Positions 32,872 to 42,785 of a DNA stretch of 64,000 nucleotides are shown here, one piece after another; the stretch's first letter is position 1; every line of letters begins with the position of its first letter. This stretch comes from Mycogone perniciosa (lineage: Eukaryota; Ascomycota; Sordariomycetes; Hypocreales; Hypocreaceae). The DNA lies in the NCBI GenBank assembly GCA_025331125.1, contig JAOALB010000105.1:1-64000 (forward strand), read 5' to 3'. Position numbers and translations under genes: made by a program. The notes beneath the pieces were generated by a model, which worked only from the letters and a program-made list of their open reading frames with translations, had not been told where the DNA came from and made no database searches.

Positions 32872-35583
32872 TCAATCACCTTTCATTCCCAGATCCATTG
32901 CCGCACTCCACCCGCTAGGTTCGGAGCTACCAAGAAAGCGACTTCGTGGTGGATCGCCAAGCGAGTCGAAATCGTCAGAGTTGGCGGATAGGGCCGCATC
33001 TCCGTCTTCATTCACTACTCCCGGTAACGGAAAGCTCAGGCCCCAATGGAATGGAGCGCCGCTCTCAACGTCACACCTAAGCCGCTCCATTACTATTTGG
33101 CAATCGTTCTGCGCTGGAGGAAGCCGCCTGTCTTTCTTCACGTCCACTTCAGGGCATGGTCTGCTGGGCGAATCTCCGAATGGTCGGCAGAGCATCCTGA
33201 GCAGGGAAAACGACGTGTTCATGCACATGGTATCAGCGTGTACAGGCAGTGTTAGAAGATACCTGAAATCCTCTTGCTGTGGTTCCTCATCATCCGTGCA
33301 CCTCGGTGGCGGGTTTGCTGCAGACTGGCGATTTTGCTCTTGCATGAGCACCCTTTCCATGATGGCTGTCAACTGCTCGTGGAATTTCGCAGCAACGTAG
33401 TCCTCAGAACCGCAGAAAGACAGGATGGAGAGACAGTCTTTGGCGTGCCTGATATCTTCATCTAGTGCTAACGACCCGAAACCATGGAGCTGTTTCTGGG
33501 CGGCCGAATGCAACATCATTATACATGCTCGGTGCGCTTGGAAACTATGTTTCAATATCAGCGACAGCCATTGGCCATAGGATACACAGACGCGAGATCA
33601 TGATACTGACATCACCAGCCAGCAGCGCTTATAGACGCTATTCTCTTCCTGCAGGAGCTTCAGAAGTCGGGCCGATGTGCTCGCTGCAAGGATGGCCTCA
33701 CCACTGACTGCTGTCACCAATGCTTTTAGCGACACCGGCAGTATATCATCCGTTTCCAATGGCCGCACAAATTGCGAAGCAATACGGCTATATAAGAGCA
33801 TCCTCGAGCCCAGATAAAGCAAGTGAACATGGAGAATAGATCGCTTCGTCTCTAGAGGCAGATCTTGGCCGGCGCGATTCAGCTTCATCTGGTCAGGTAA
33901 GTCCGAGTACCAGTTCTGCATCTCGTGCAAGACGGACCTCATGTCCGATGCTGTAAGCTCTTCGGATGCCAGGTTCATACGAAGGATGTTGGCCTTGAGC
34001 AGACATATTTTGGTAATTTCTGTTTGAACGACTTCCAACAGTTAGATAACTGAGGAGGTAGCTGGTTGATATGGCCTACCATCTGAAAGCTGCCGCGGAT
34101 TTTCGATGTCCACCTCCGATAGCTCGGAAAAGTCAATGCCTAGGTTCCCATATGCCATTCATCAGTGCCAAATACTCACAACAGCCCTGTCAACAACAAT
34201 CTCATTTCCTGAGATATATCCAAGCGTCGAGGAGAGCCAGCTGAAGCATTGTTATCATTGTTGTCAAGTAGCCATAGCCTTCATAGCGAGGTAACCCTTA
34301 CCTTGAGATGAAAATCAAGGTGCGCCATGCCCTGCGATAATCAATCCACACCGAGTCCGATAGGTAAGACGGCCGAGAGTATCGAGAATTCAGACCATAC
34401 CTGCGGCATATGCCAAGGCCAATCTCTATCTCGATTAGTATCATCAAAGCCAAGCCCCGTCTCTCAGTACCATTGCAAAGAACTCACCGACATAACCTAG
34501 AGATACGGTAGACTTGTTCATGATGTTGTACAAAGCCATTAGTGTGCATACCTTGATGGCGTCAAGCGGCTGATGCTCCATGACAAAGTCAAGATAATGC
34601 TTGGCAATATTGTAGAAGCCCTCTTCGCTCTCTTTGCCGAATGTGCCGCAAACGTACTGGGCCCCTACTGACGCAACCGCCATCAGAGAGCAGACACTCA
34701 ACTTGGAGCTGTCTGCAGAGCCATCCTGAAGATTGAACACAGCACTGTGGTATTGTGCCACCTGTTGTCTGGAAAAGACATGGAATAGTCTCCCGCTGCA
34801 ATAGAAAAATGCATCTGCCGCCTGCTTCGTGATGAACGCATCGGGAAGCTGATGCTGAATTAGGCTGGTTGAGCAACCGGTGCCTGATGAGCCCTCTTGG
34901 GTGTTTGCTTCTGAAATATCGGTGCAGTCCTGAAGCTGACCATGCTCGCGTGTCATGGAGACCGTCTCCTGACCCCATTCTCGCTCAAGGAGGTTGACAG
35001 GAGGGCTCGATAGGCTCTCAGACGACGAAGAGCTGGAAATAGGCACAGGTTCGTTGGGACTCTTGGATTGAGATTCTTGACCACTTTGCTGCCGGCTATC
35101 TGCAGACCCAAGATCGCTCGCAGCCGTTGTAGGCGTAGTGATGGTGGCAACCAGATCATCAGTCATCCGTAGATGCTGCAGAATGCTGTTTGCCTGATCC
35201 AAAGAGCCCTGTTGCAGCCCACTGACGAGCCTCTCTAGGGCCTCGAGGCGTGCTATCGCAGCGGGACTCTGACGCCCTTCATCGTCGTAGCTGCAAGTCC
35301 GACCTCTGGAGTGGCAAGTGACGCATATCGGCCGTTGACCGTCGCACTACCATGAAACATTCGGCGTGTTAGCTAGGTTCTGTACGCCTAGGTAGGCAGG
35401 TTGGGTTGCGACCTTTGTCTTTGCCTTGCGGCACTGGAGACAGGCCTGTGTCACGGGGCGCTTCCTTCGGCGTTTTTGCAAGGACATTAGCGGATTTCCC
35501 GAATCTGATGAGTTCGTCGTCCGCGCTGACGGCGAATATGCAGGCCTGATGTCGCGAAAGGCGTGGAATGAGTGACGGTCCAT
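32872..35583 (-). CDS. Zn2Cys6 fungal transcription factor
   Basis: Eight exons: 35583-35413, 35346-34488, 34425-34401, 34331-34302, 34240-34180, 34122-34080, 34031-33611 and 33544-32872, about 760 residues. The binuclear zinc cluster has Cys at 48, 51, 58, 65, 68 and 75 (ACLQCRKAKTK then CDGQRPICVTCHSRGRTC); intron 1 falls between its halves. It is followed by a dimerisation-type helix (AAIARLEALERLVSGL) and a Ser-rich linker. The fungal-specific middle homology region starts with PDAFITKQAADAFFYCSGRLFHVF. The small exons give GLGICRR, AWRTLIFIS and SWLSSTLGYISGNE, the conserved core of that region, which supports the tiny exons. Borders of exon 6 (phase-0 acceptor CCGAG) and the GTCGCA and GTCAGT donors are less certain. 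It should be a nuclear regulator; targets are unknown, though the tandem GFA gene lies just upstream. Confidence 0.88.
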
Positions 35584-35994
35584 TATCGAGGGTATTGCAG
35601 CGCTGGTATGGCACAGTTTTGGGAGTTCACAATGGATGGAATGATGGACTGATGAGCGCTGCCTTTGGTTCGGAGCGCACTCCGTTTCAATCACGGTATG
35701 AGCCAAAGGGGACGTCATGTTGCAGATGCATATACGCCTCCGACGAAGGCATGAGGATGTTTCATTGGCGGGGCATAATGGGGACATAGTAAACATGAGA
35801 TTGTGGCCATCGTGTTTGTAGACTGTATTTACAAATTGCTGCAATCAAGTACCGTACGGAAGCGAAAACATGTCTATGTCTATAAGCCGTGTCTAAATCT
35901 ATCCATATCAGAGGCGACAACTCTGATTCAAATGCGAGGGGCGATTATACAAACAGAGAAAACCGACTACAAAGAAGAGAAAAAGAAATAAGCA
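35584..35994. other. Intergenic spacer, promoter of Zn2Cys6 gene
   Basis: The 411 bases between the GFA 3' end and the regulator's start codon. No strong TATA box or TACGGAGTA motif is visible. Confidence 0.4.
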
Positions 35995-37129
35995 TCAAGG
36001 GTTTTCATATGTTGACGGCATCAGAGTCTCTCCGTTAAACAAGCCTGCCCTGAGATCGTTCAAATTGACTCCGTGAAGGACACGAGCGTTGACCTGGCGA
36101 AGTTGTAGAAACTTCTCATCCACAATGCGGAACCTTTCAATGAGGCCGGCTCTTTCCTCTTCATTGCTTGAATTATCGAGGCTGGTAATGTTGACGCCGC
36201 ATTTCTTGCAGAACACCTTCGAGACAGAGCGGAAGTCATATCGCCCAATGTCCTCCTCGTTGCCCGCCAGGACGACGTTCTCCTTTGGGGGGAAGAGCCA
36301 CATGTATGCATTCTGTTTCGAAGCAGATGTTAGGATCGGTCTCTTGCTATTGGGCAGTATTATTCATGGAGAACATACCCTCTCGCAAATGCTGCAGTCA
36401 CATTCGACGACTTTGTCCTTGTAAGACGCATCAAGTGGTTCGCTCGCGAGAGCGATCGTCACGGCACCACAGTGGCAGCTTCCAGTGTAGAGCTTTCCAT
36501 TCTCGACAATGACCGTGGGAGCTTCGCCCTTGTGTGTAGGAGGATCATACGCACCGCCAACTGCGGCCCCGTTGTAGCTGTCGCTCCCGGTCAGCTAGAG
36601 CGCAGAGAGTCATGTCATGGCAAGGATTTCTTACTTGACTCGCTCTAGGGAGTGAGAAGGGAGGTCTTGAATTGCACGAATCTATGGCGACGATGAGTAA
36701 GGCTTGGAAAGGATAATAATGGCCCTATGGTAGGTTGGATACACTTACGTTCAATACCAACTTGAGATGTTTAGGCCCATCAGGCATTCTAGAAAGCACT
36801 GGAGTTGCACAAATAGGACAAAACTGCAGTTTAGAGTTAGCACCAAACTCAACTTAATATTGTCAACATGAATAAATTGTGAAAGCTACCTTGTGGATTT
36901 TCTGCTTTGGACCAAACGTATACGGTACGAGAGCATCCTCACTGCCCTTGACGACCCTGAAGTTGCCATTGCCAGCACCAACGGCCATGAAGTAGCCCTT
37001 CTTAGTGCAAAAGCTGCAGTTGCAATTGATTCCCTTCTTGATTTCGGGGAGGTCGACTTCGTAGACAAAGGCACCGCAGTGGCAGTTGCCCCTGTAGGTG
37101 CGAGTCTCTTGTTGGTCGGGTTGGGCCAT
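35995..37129 (-). CDS. Tandem GFA/CENP-V domain protein
   Basis: Five exons: 37129-36890, 36823-36749, 36681-36635, 36583-36379 and 36312-35995, about 294 residues. It contains two complete GFA (glutathione-dependent formaldehyde-activating enzyme/CENP-V, Mss4-like fold) zinc domains. Domain 1: GNCHCG (C16, C18), C36/C38/C41 in INCNCSFC, and FCPIC (C82, C85). Domain 2: GSCHCG (C157, C159), C182/C184/C187 in VECDCSIC, and FCKKC (C224, C227). All zinc ligands are present in both. Most family members have one domain. The exon 3/4 border is the weakest: a GTAAGA donor with a GGGAG acceptor gives a continuous frame, but CTCTAG is an alternative acceptor. The start at MAQPDQQ is preferred for its ACACC context; an in-frame ATG lies 11 codons upstream. 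The substrate in fungi is generally unproven. Confidence 0.88.
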
Positions 37130-38105
37130 GGTGTTTCGCGAAGTTGATGTAGTGCTGTGCAAGATGCAGAGGAGAGTGAAGATTAAACTGCTCTTGAAGA
37201 TGCTGATGGTTGTCTGGCGAATGATTGCCTTGTTGCGGGAAGTGTGACAGCCTTAAATACACCAGCCAAGCCGTGCTAGGAGCCACTTTATATGCCTCCT
37301 GCATTCATCGCAGGTTATGCAATGCAATCCTTCATCTCCAGTCACTGCATATCAGCTTGTGACTGAATCCTTCCTTGGTCCAAAGGTTGAAGTCGCATCC
37401 CCACTGCAATATCCCCAAGCCCAACTTGGTCAATCCAATCTATCCGCCAGGTTATCTCTTCCCAACAAAAAAAAAGGTGATTGAATCGCTTAATATCTAG
37501 AAACGGAACTCGGCAGAAATAGGTAGCTTCTTTGTCGGCGACTAAAAGTGATGGCCGAGGACGTGGACATGTGTTGATACGAGACACGTGAATGAACAGC
37601 AGAACAGGGAAGCCATTCCTTCAGTCGTACGATACTATGGACTTTTCTTGATCTAGAGTCGAAACGAAATCCTGTACGGAGGAAACTCGGGACACCATAA
37701 TAGTGCGAAGTCTCTTTGAAGGCTATGCATGAAATGATGCTTCGTCATAATGCTCCGGACTCCGTCCTCAACACAGGTCCACTCTTGATCACTAATCAAT
37801 TTTTCCCACCTGTTGAGTTGATCGTCGTGAGGACCCAACGGGGTTCGTCTATATTGGAAGCGAGTTATTGCAGTTAACATGCCTGAGGTTGAAATACACA
37901 TCTCGGAATTATTTGGCACGTGGTGTGCCTCGAGGATGGGAAGCAATGTCGGCAGCTGCAGCAACTCCAGGGGCAGTTTTGAGTATTGCCAGTAATCGTA
38001 GAAACCAGTAGTAACTCAAAAGAATGGATTGAAGCTCCCGTCACAAACAAGAAAAGTTGAGAAATAAACAGTAATTACAGAAATAAGCACCAGTTGGGGA
38101 ATTGG
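37130..38105. other. Intergenic spacer upstream of the tandem GFA gene
   Basis: Holds the GFA promoter. A 103-codon open frame on the minus strand (37653-37964) is present but has no convincing start, domain or splice partner, so it is not called as a gene. Confidence 0.4.
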
Positions 38106-39504
38106 TCAATTGGCCCAACTCTGGAGCTCCCAGTTCAAGTTCGCCAAGAAGTCTTTGTGGTTGTTTTCCGATACGAATTTATCGAGGCCGCCCCTAAGCA
38201 TTTCGATGACCTTATCACCATTTGGTTTCGCTCGTTTCACTGGCCGGTGGTCATCGTCGTTTTCCCATGATGCTTCCGTCAAGCCCGGGGTGGAAATATC
38301 TATAACATCATCGGCTGTCTACCGCTTGTTACCTCCCACGTTGTCAGTTGACCCAGAGTTATCATGTTGGCGCTTCTGAGGCGCAACCTCTTCCACTTCA
38401 TCGCCGTCATCTTCTTGAATGGGCAGCCTCATGGCTAGCTCCATCAGTGAAGATGATGGGGGTAATGACGATGGGGGCGACGAGAACTCAAGGTAGTTGG
38501 CACCAATATTTTCGATGCAAGTAACTCTCCAATGATGCTCCAAGGAGCGTTGAGATGGCGGTTTGTTGCTGAAGTGTGCCGATTTCCCGTGGTATGGAAG
38601 TATCACATCGTACGGCACGAAGGCTCTTATCCTGAGCGACTTTGGATGAATGGAGATGAGACGACTGTTGTTGTAGAATTCGAGCATGTGGCTTGCTAAA
38701 AATATGCCATTGTTTGGACTCCACGTTAGGTTCCATTGTTCCTCCAGCATTCTACGCGAAGTCTCAGGGGCCGGCGCAGCAGGTTCAAGGTGATCCATCG
38801 ACAGTGGATACACGTGGTACTGAATCTGAGGCACAATATGACATGCATGGATACCGGGTTGAACCGAGCCGCCATGTCACGGCCTGCCTACGCCCGTAAT
38901 ACCACAGCAGGCATTTCTGGCCAAAGCTGGATCAATTGAGCTCGGAGCAATAGATGAAGCATCGTCGTTTCCAACGTCCTCTTTAGATGGTAGGTTTGAA
39001 CCGGAGTGAGAGCGTTTGCGCGAAGCGGCCGAGGGCTAACGCAAAGGGAACGAGGAAATGGTTGAATCACTTGACATTTTGTTGATGGACTGGTAAAAAT
39101 GTCGCCTTGCTGGCACAGGATGCACGAGTCTGGCACATTTGGCCGATGGTCAACACGACCAGGTTATTATACCGAACCGAACAAAACACCATGGCAAGAG
39201 TCTCACCCTTGGGATGAAGGTCAACATGATCGGAGTCCCGCAACTTGCATTCGCTCAGAGTATGGTCACGTTCGTCAGGAGCAGGAAGAAAATCGCGGCC
39301 AGTCTGCCCTTCGTACACCCCAAAGCTCGAAGCCCTAGCATTCCAGAGAGAAAGGGGAATTGCATCCTGTGACTCATCCTGATACTCATCCTGGAAGTCA
39401 AATGCAAGACGCAGCTCAGAAAACACGTCGTCGTACAAGATGAAGCCGTCTCGCTGGTAGACTCCGGCGAATGCGTCACGGTTGTGGTCAAGGAACTCGA
39501 TATT
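38106..39504 (-). CDS. Unrecognised gene, unusually spliced or decayed
   Basis: A chain of coding-like segments can be joined in frame: 39504-39091, 39035-38892, 38825-38333 and 38272-38106 (about 405 residues). Segments read FILYDDVFSELRLAFDFQ, PLSLWNARASSFGVYEGQTG, HLSSLxx-free hydrophilic stretches, then HVYPLSMDHLEP, LASHMLEFYNNSRLISIHP, LRIRAFVPYDVILPYHG and finally EMLRGGLDKFVSENNHKDFL before a stop at 38108-38106. Junctions used are GTCCAT..TTAG, GTAGGC..CTCAG and GTAACA..GGAAG; the last two keep phase cleanly. No start codon exists in the first segment: an ATG at 39552 is in frame but separated by a TAG at 39507-39505. Read through, two further TAG codons interrupt otherwise coding-like text. 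So this is either an intact gene with a missed first exon, or a pseudogene. I do not recognise the family. Confidence 0.4.
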
Positions 39505-40432
39505 CTAAGCGCCAGCACAGCTCCCTTTCAGCACAACTGCTGATGAGGCCATCGCGACAGGCCGTTGTGGAGGCTATGCTGTCTTCACATGTCAACCCTC
39601 AGAACAGGGCTCGAAACAAAAGAGGGTGCGGAATTAATAAGGAGCAGTGCATATCCATGCATCAATGCATATTATGCGTCTAGCGCAGAGCTCCATAGCG
39701 GGGCTTAGCGTAACGGCCCCCAGCTAGCTATCTTATCCACGAGGTATAATTTGAATGCCTGGAATCCTGCAATTGATAAACTTTCAGAAACTGCAAAGAT
39801 TCAAGAGTTCTGGTTGACACGATATGGTGGCTTGACCATACTTTTATTTATTTCCTCAAACTCGTTCAGCTCCTGTCGCGGGCGTTGGGCTGAGCCAACC
39901 CGACTGGCTAGGCATCCTCCTAGGCTGTTTGGTAGGCAGACAGACAGACACAGCCCGAGAGATGTCATCAGGCCCACGGAATAAGTTCGTACGGAGTTCA
40001 TTTCGTCTTTATTGACTAATTTGTGGCTAAATAATGTATGCGCCGGTCGGTTCATAGTACGAAGTAGTCTCATGGGATTTGCAGGCAGCCATGAGCGATA
40101 GCTAATCTATCCATGATTCACCTGCCATCTATGAGTCCTACCGATGTGAATTGGTCACAACTTACTTCGTCTTAAGTGAAGCAGTTTACATGACTAGTGT
40201 CAATATAGCGGCCAGGGCTAGGTGAAGCTTCTTACTCCATAGTTATGGATCCATTGCGGCTGAGTTGCTGGCTCGTGGTATGGGTGTCAAAGCTATAAAG
40301 ATTCATGACGGCCATCATCAGTTGGGTTTCCATTCATCAAATCAACCATATTGGCGTTGCAGAAGCAGCCTCTTTGAATACAAGCACCATCAAACCGTGT
40401 GTTCAGTAACTGTCCAGCCTACACCATCCATC
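39505..40432. other. Intergenic spacer upstream of the VWA-Hint gene
   Basis: Contains the VWA-Hint promoter, with a TATAAA at 40294-40299, about 134 bases before the chosen start codon. A TACGAAGTA variant lies near 40057. No further gene supported. Confidence 0.45.
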
Positions 40433-42670
40433 ATGGTTCTCATCCCTACTCTCAAATCTGCCAAAGAGAAAGGCCAGGAACACAACCTTCCGATTCGGCA
40501 AAACAGTGAGATGAATGTGGGTGAGAAACCCGGTAGCCCGCCATCTTATAGTGCACAAACCGGTTCAGTTTCTCTTCAGCTGCATCACATTGCATCAAAA
40601 GAGGCCCTCATTGTCAAGATACAACCCCCCCAGGCCCCGTCAACAGAAACGCACCATGTGCCCTGCGATATTGTCCTCGTCATCGACGTCTCTGGGAGCA
40701 TGGGCACCTCTGCCCCTGTTCCTGGCGAGGGCCCCAGCGAAGATACAGGCCTCTCTGTTTTGGATCTTACCAAGCATGCCGCCCTCACAATCATCGAGAC
40801 AATGGACGAGAGAGACCGTCTCGGCATTGTCACATTTGGCACCAAGTCTCGCGTGATCTGGGCACTGGAGCCCATGACAGACGTCAACAAGGAGAAAGCC
40901 CGCAAGAAGGTCAAGGGCTTGCGACCAATAGATTCTACAAACCTGTGGCACGGCATTCTTGACGGCATCAAACTCTTCGGCAAGGGCGAGAAAAGCCCTC
41001 GAGTTCCGGCTCTCATGGTCCTTACTGATGGCATGCCGAATCACATGTGTCCTTCCATGGGCTACATCCCTAAGCTCCGGACTATGCCACCCCTGCCTGC
41101 TCCTATCCATACCTTTGGCTTTGGGTACAGTCTTCGATCAGGGCTCTTGAAATCACTCGCTGAGTTTAGCGGCGGTAACTACGCTTTTATTCCAGATGCG
41201 GGCATGATTGGAACCGTCTTTGTCCATGCCGTCGCCAACTTGCAGTCTACATTCGCTACAAAGGCCACATTGAACCTCACATTTGCCGCTCCTGTCGAGA
41301 TCGAAGAGACGCTAGGTGACTCTGTCGACAAGCAGGCTCCTAAAAACACCGACGGCGGTCTGATGCAGTTGACACTACCCCTGGGTAACATACAATACGG
41401 ACAGTCGCGTGACATTTGGCTCCGAATCAAGAACACTCCCCAAATAGAGTCTTTTTATACAGGGACGGGAGCCCCCCTAGTTGTTGATGCTACTTTGAGC
41501 TTCAAAGAACCCAATCATTCATCGTTCGGTCTCGTTCAATCGAGTTTACACCACAGCACGCCAACCCTGTCTTTGTCCGAGATTGCGTATCACGAATCTC
41601 GATCTCTTATCTGCGACTTCCTTTCATCCCTGTTTCCTCTGGGACAAGATGGTGAGCACCGAGCTATAACTACTACGCATGGTCTGGAAGAGAAGAGACA
41701 GGCATTGGCTGAACTTATCGCCAATATCCCCGCGAAACCTTTCTCAGACGAGAATAACAAGTCGCTCATGGAGGATCTCAACGGTGAGCAACCCAAGGGC
41801 CAGATTTCTCTCGCCATCGGCTCATTCGAGTTCTTCAACAAATGGGGCCGACACTTCCTCCCCTCATACCTTAATGCGCACACCCGCCAGATCTGCAACT
41901 CATTCAAGGATTCGGGCCCCCTTCAATACGGCGCGAACAGCCCCCTCTTCATCGCCTGCCGGAATCGATTGGATGATGCATTCGACAATCTTCCTCCACC
42001 CGAACCCTCCCGAACTGCTCATTCTCGCTCAGCTTCTGGTTCCTCTCGACCAATTTCCATGAGAAAGTATCGGAGCGTATCTGGAGTATGCTTTGCCGGC
42101 TCAACCCCCGTGGAGCTCGCGTCAGGCAAGACTGTGGAGATTAGAAAGCTACGGCAGGGGGTCAAGGTCCGCACGCCCACTGGACCGAGAAAGGTAGCCA
42201 TGGTGTTGAAGACACAGGTCGCTGACGAGACGCTTTGCCGCGTTGGTCCGCTCCTCGTCACGCCTTGGCATCCCATCTCGGCCGATGGCAAAACTTGGGA
42301 CTTCCCTGCAAATACAACTGACCGGGCTGTGCGGTACACTGGCTTCGTCTACTCAGTTCTGCTGCAGCGGGATGGGAGCTCTAATTCCCACGCTATTCGT
42401 GTTGCTGGCACATGGGGCGTTACGTTGGGCCATGGCATCACCAGGGGCGGCGATATCCGGACTCACGAGTTCTTTGGTGACTATTTGCGAGTTGCGAGGA
42501 GCTTGATGCATCTTCCTGCTTCAGAAAAGAAAGGCGTCGTCATGGGAAGCGGCGTGAAGCGGGATGCAAAGACTGGATTGGTAACTGGGTTCAGGGGCAT
42601 GACAAAGTCAGTCGCCTCAGTCGTAGCACCCAGGGAGAAGGTTTTGGCTGTTAGTGAGATGCTGACTTGA
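40433..42670 (+). CDS. von Willebrand factor A + Hint (Vwaint/Vint) protein
   Basis: Single exon of 745 residues from the ATG at 40433 (ccatcATGGTTC); the frame is open 56 codons further upstream but without a better start. A VWA domain occupies about residues 75-270. Its metal-ion-dependent adhesion site is DVSGS (D85, S87, S89), with supporting residues in STNLWHGI and LTDGMPN. A middle region (about 280-530) matches the VWA-Hint linker family. From C553 (GVCFAGSTPVELASG) comes a Hint fold: RKLRQGVKVRTPTGPRKV and VGPLLVTPWHPIS, the block-B-like T-x-x-H. The C-terminus has TWGVTLGHG and a THEFFGD segment, as in the Vint family; no terminal intein His-Asn pair is seen. No signal peptide. Biochemical role unproven. 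Its stop is 115 bases from the stop of the thiolase gene on the other strand. Confidence 0.9.
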   Translation: MVLIPTLKSAKEKGQEHNLPIRQNSEMNVGEKPGSPPSYSAQTGSVSLQLHHIASKEALIVKIQPPQAPSTETHHVPCDIVLVIDVSGSMGTSAPVPGEGPSEDTGLSVLDLTKHAALTIIETMDERDRLGIVTFGTKSRVIWALEPMTDVNKEKARKKVKGLRPIDSTNLWHGILDGIKLFGKGEKSPRVPALMVLTDGMPNHMCPSMGYIPKLRTMPPLPAPIHTFGFGYSLRSGLLKSLAEFSGGNYAFIPDAGMIGTVFVHAVANLQSTFATKATLNLTFAAPVEIEETLGDSVDKQAPKNTDGGLMQLTLPLGNIQYGQSRDIWLRIKNTPQIESFYTGTGAPLVVDATLSFKEPNHSSFGLVQSSLHHSTPTLSLSEIAYHESRSLICDFLSSLFPLGQDGEHRAITTTHGLEEKRQALAELIANIPAKPFSDENNKSLMEDLNGEQPKGQISLAIGSFEFFNKWGRHFLPSYLNAHTRQICNSFKDSGPLQYGANSPLFIACRNRLDDAFDNLPPPEPSRTAHSRSASGSSRPISMRKYRSVSGVCFAGSTPVELASGKTVEIRKLRQGVKVRTPTGPRKVAMVLKTQVADETLCRVGPLLVTPWHPISADGKTWDFPANTTDRAVRYTGFVYSVLLQRDGSSNSHAIRVAGTWGVTLGHGITRGGDIRTHEFFGDYLRVARSLMHLPASEKKGVVMGSGVKRDAKTGLVTGFRGMTKSVASVVAPREKVLAVSEMLT

Positions 42671-42785
42671 CAACTAATGGGGTCTTGTTGTATCGATATA
42701 GCAATTACGTAGTTTATGGATTGTAAACGAATTAACGAACTGATTTGAAGTCTTTCGTTGTCTCATTTCATCATGCCGTCATCAT

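Noticed and set aside
34125..34178. Exon 6 of the Zn2Cys6 gene starting at CCTAG (34137)
   Set aside because: That acceptor leaves the wrong phase; the CCGAG acceptor 15 bases on restores the frame and has a TTGAC branch-like site before it.
37653..37964. 103-codon minus-strand open frame
   Set aside because: It has no recognisable domain, its upstream extension gives only chance-like text, and no splice partner fits. Length alone is expected by chance in this composition.
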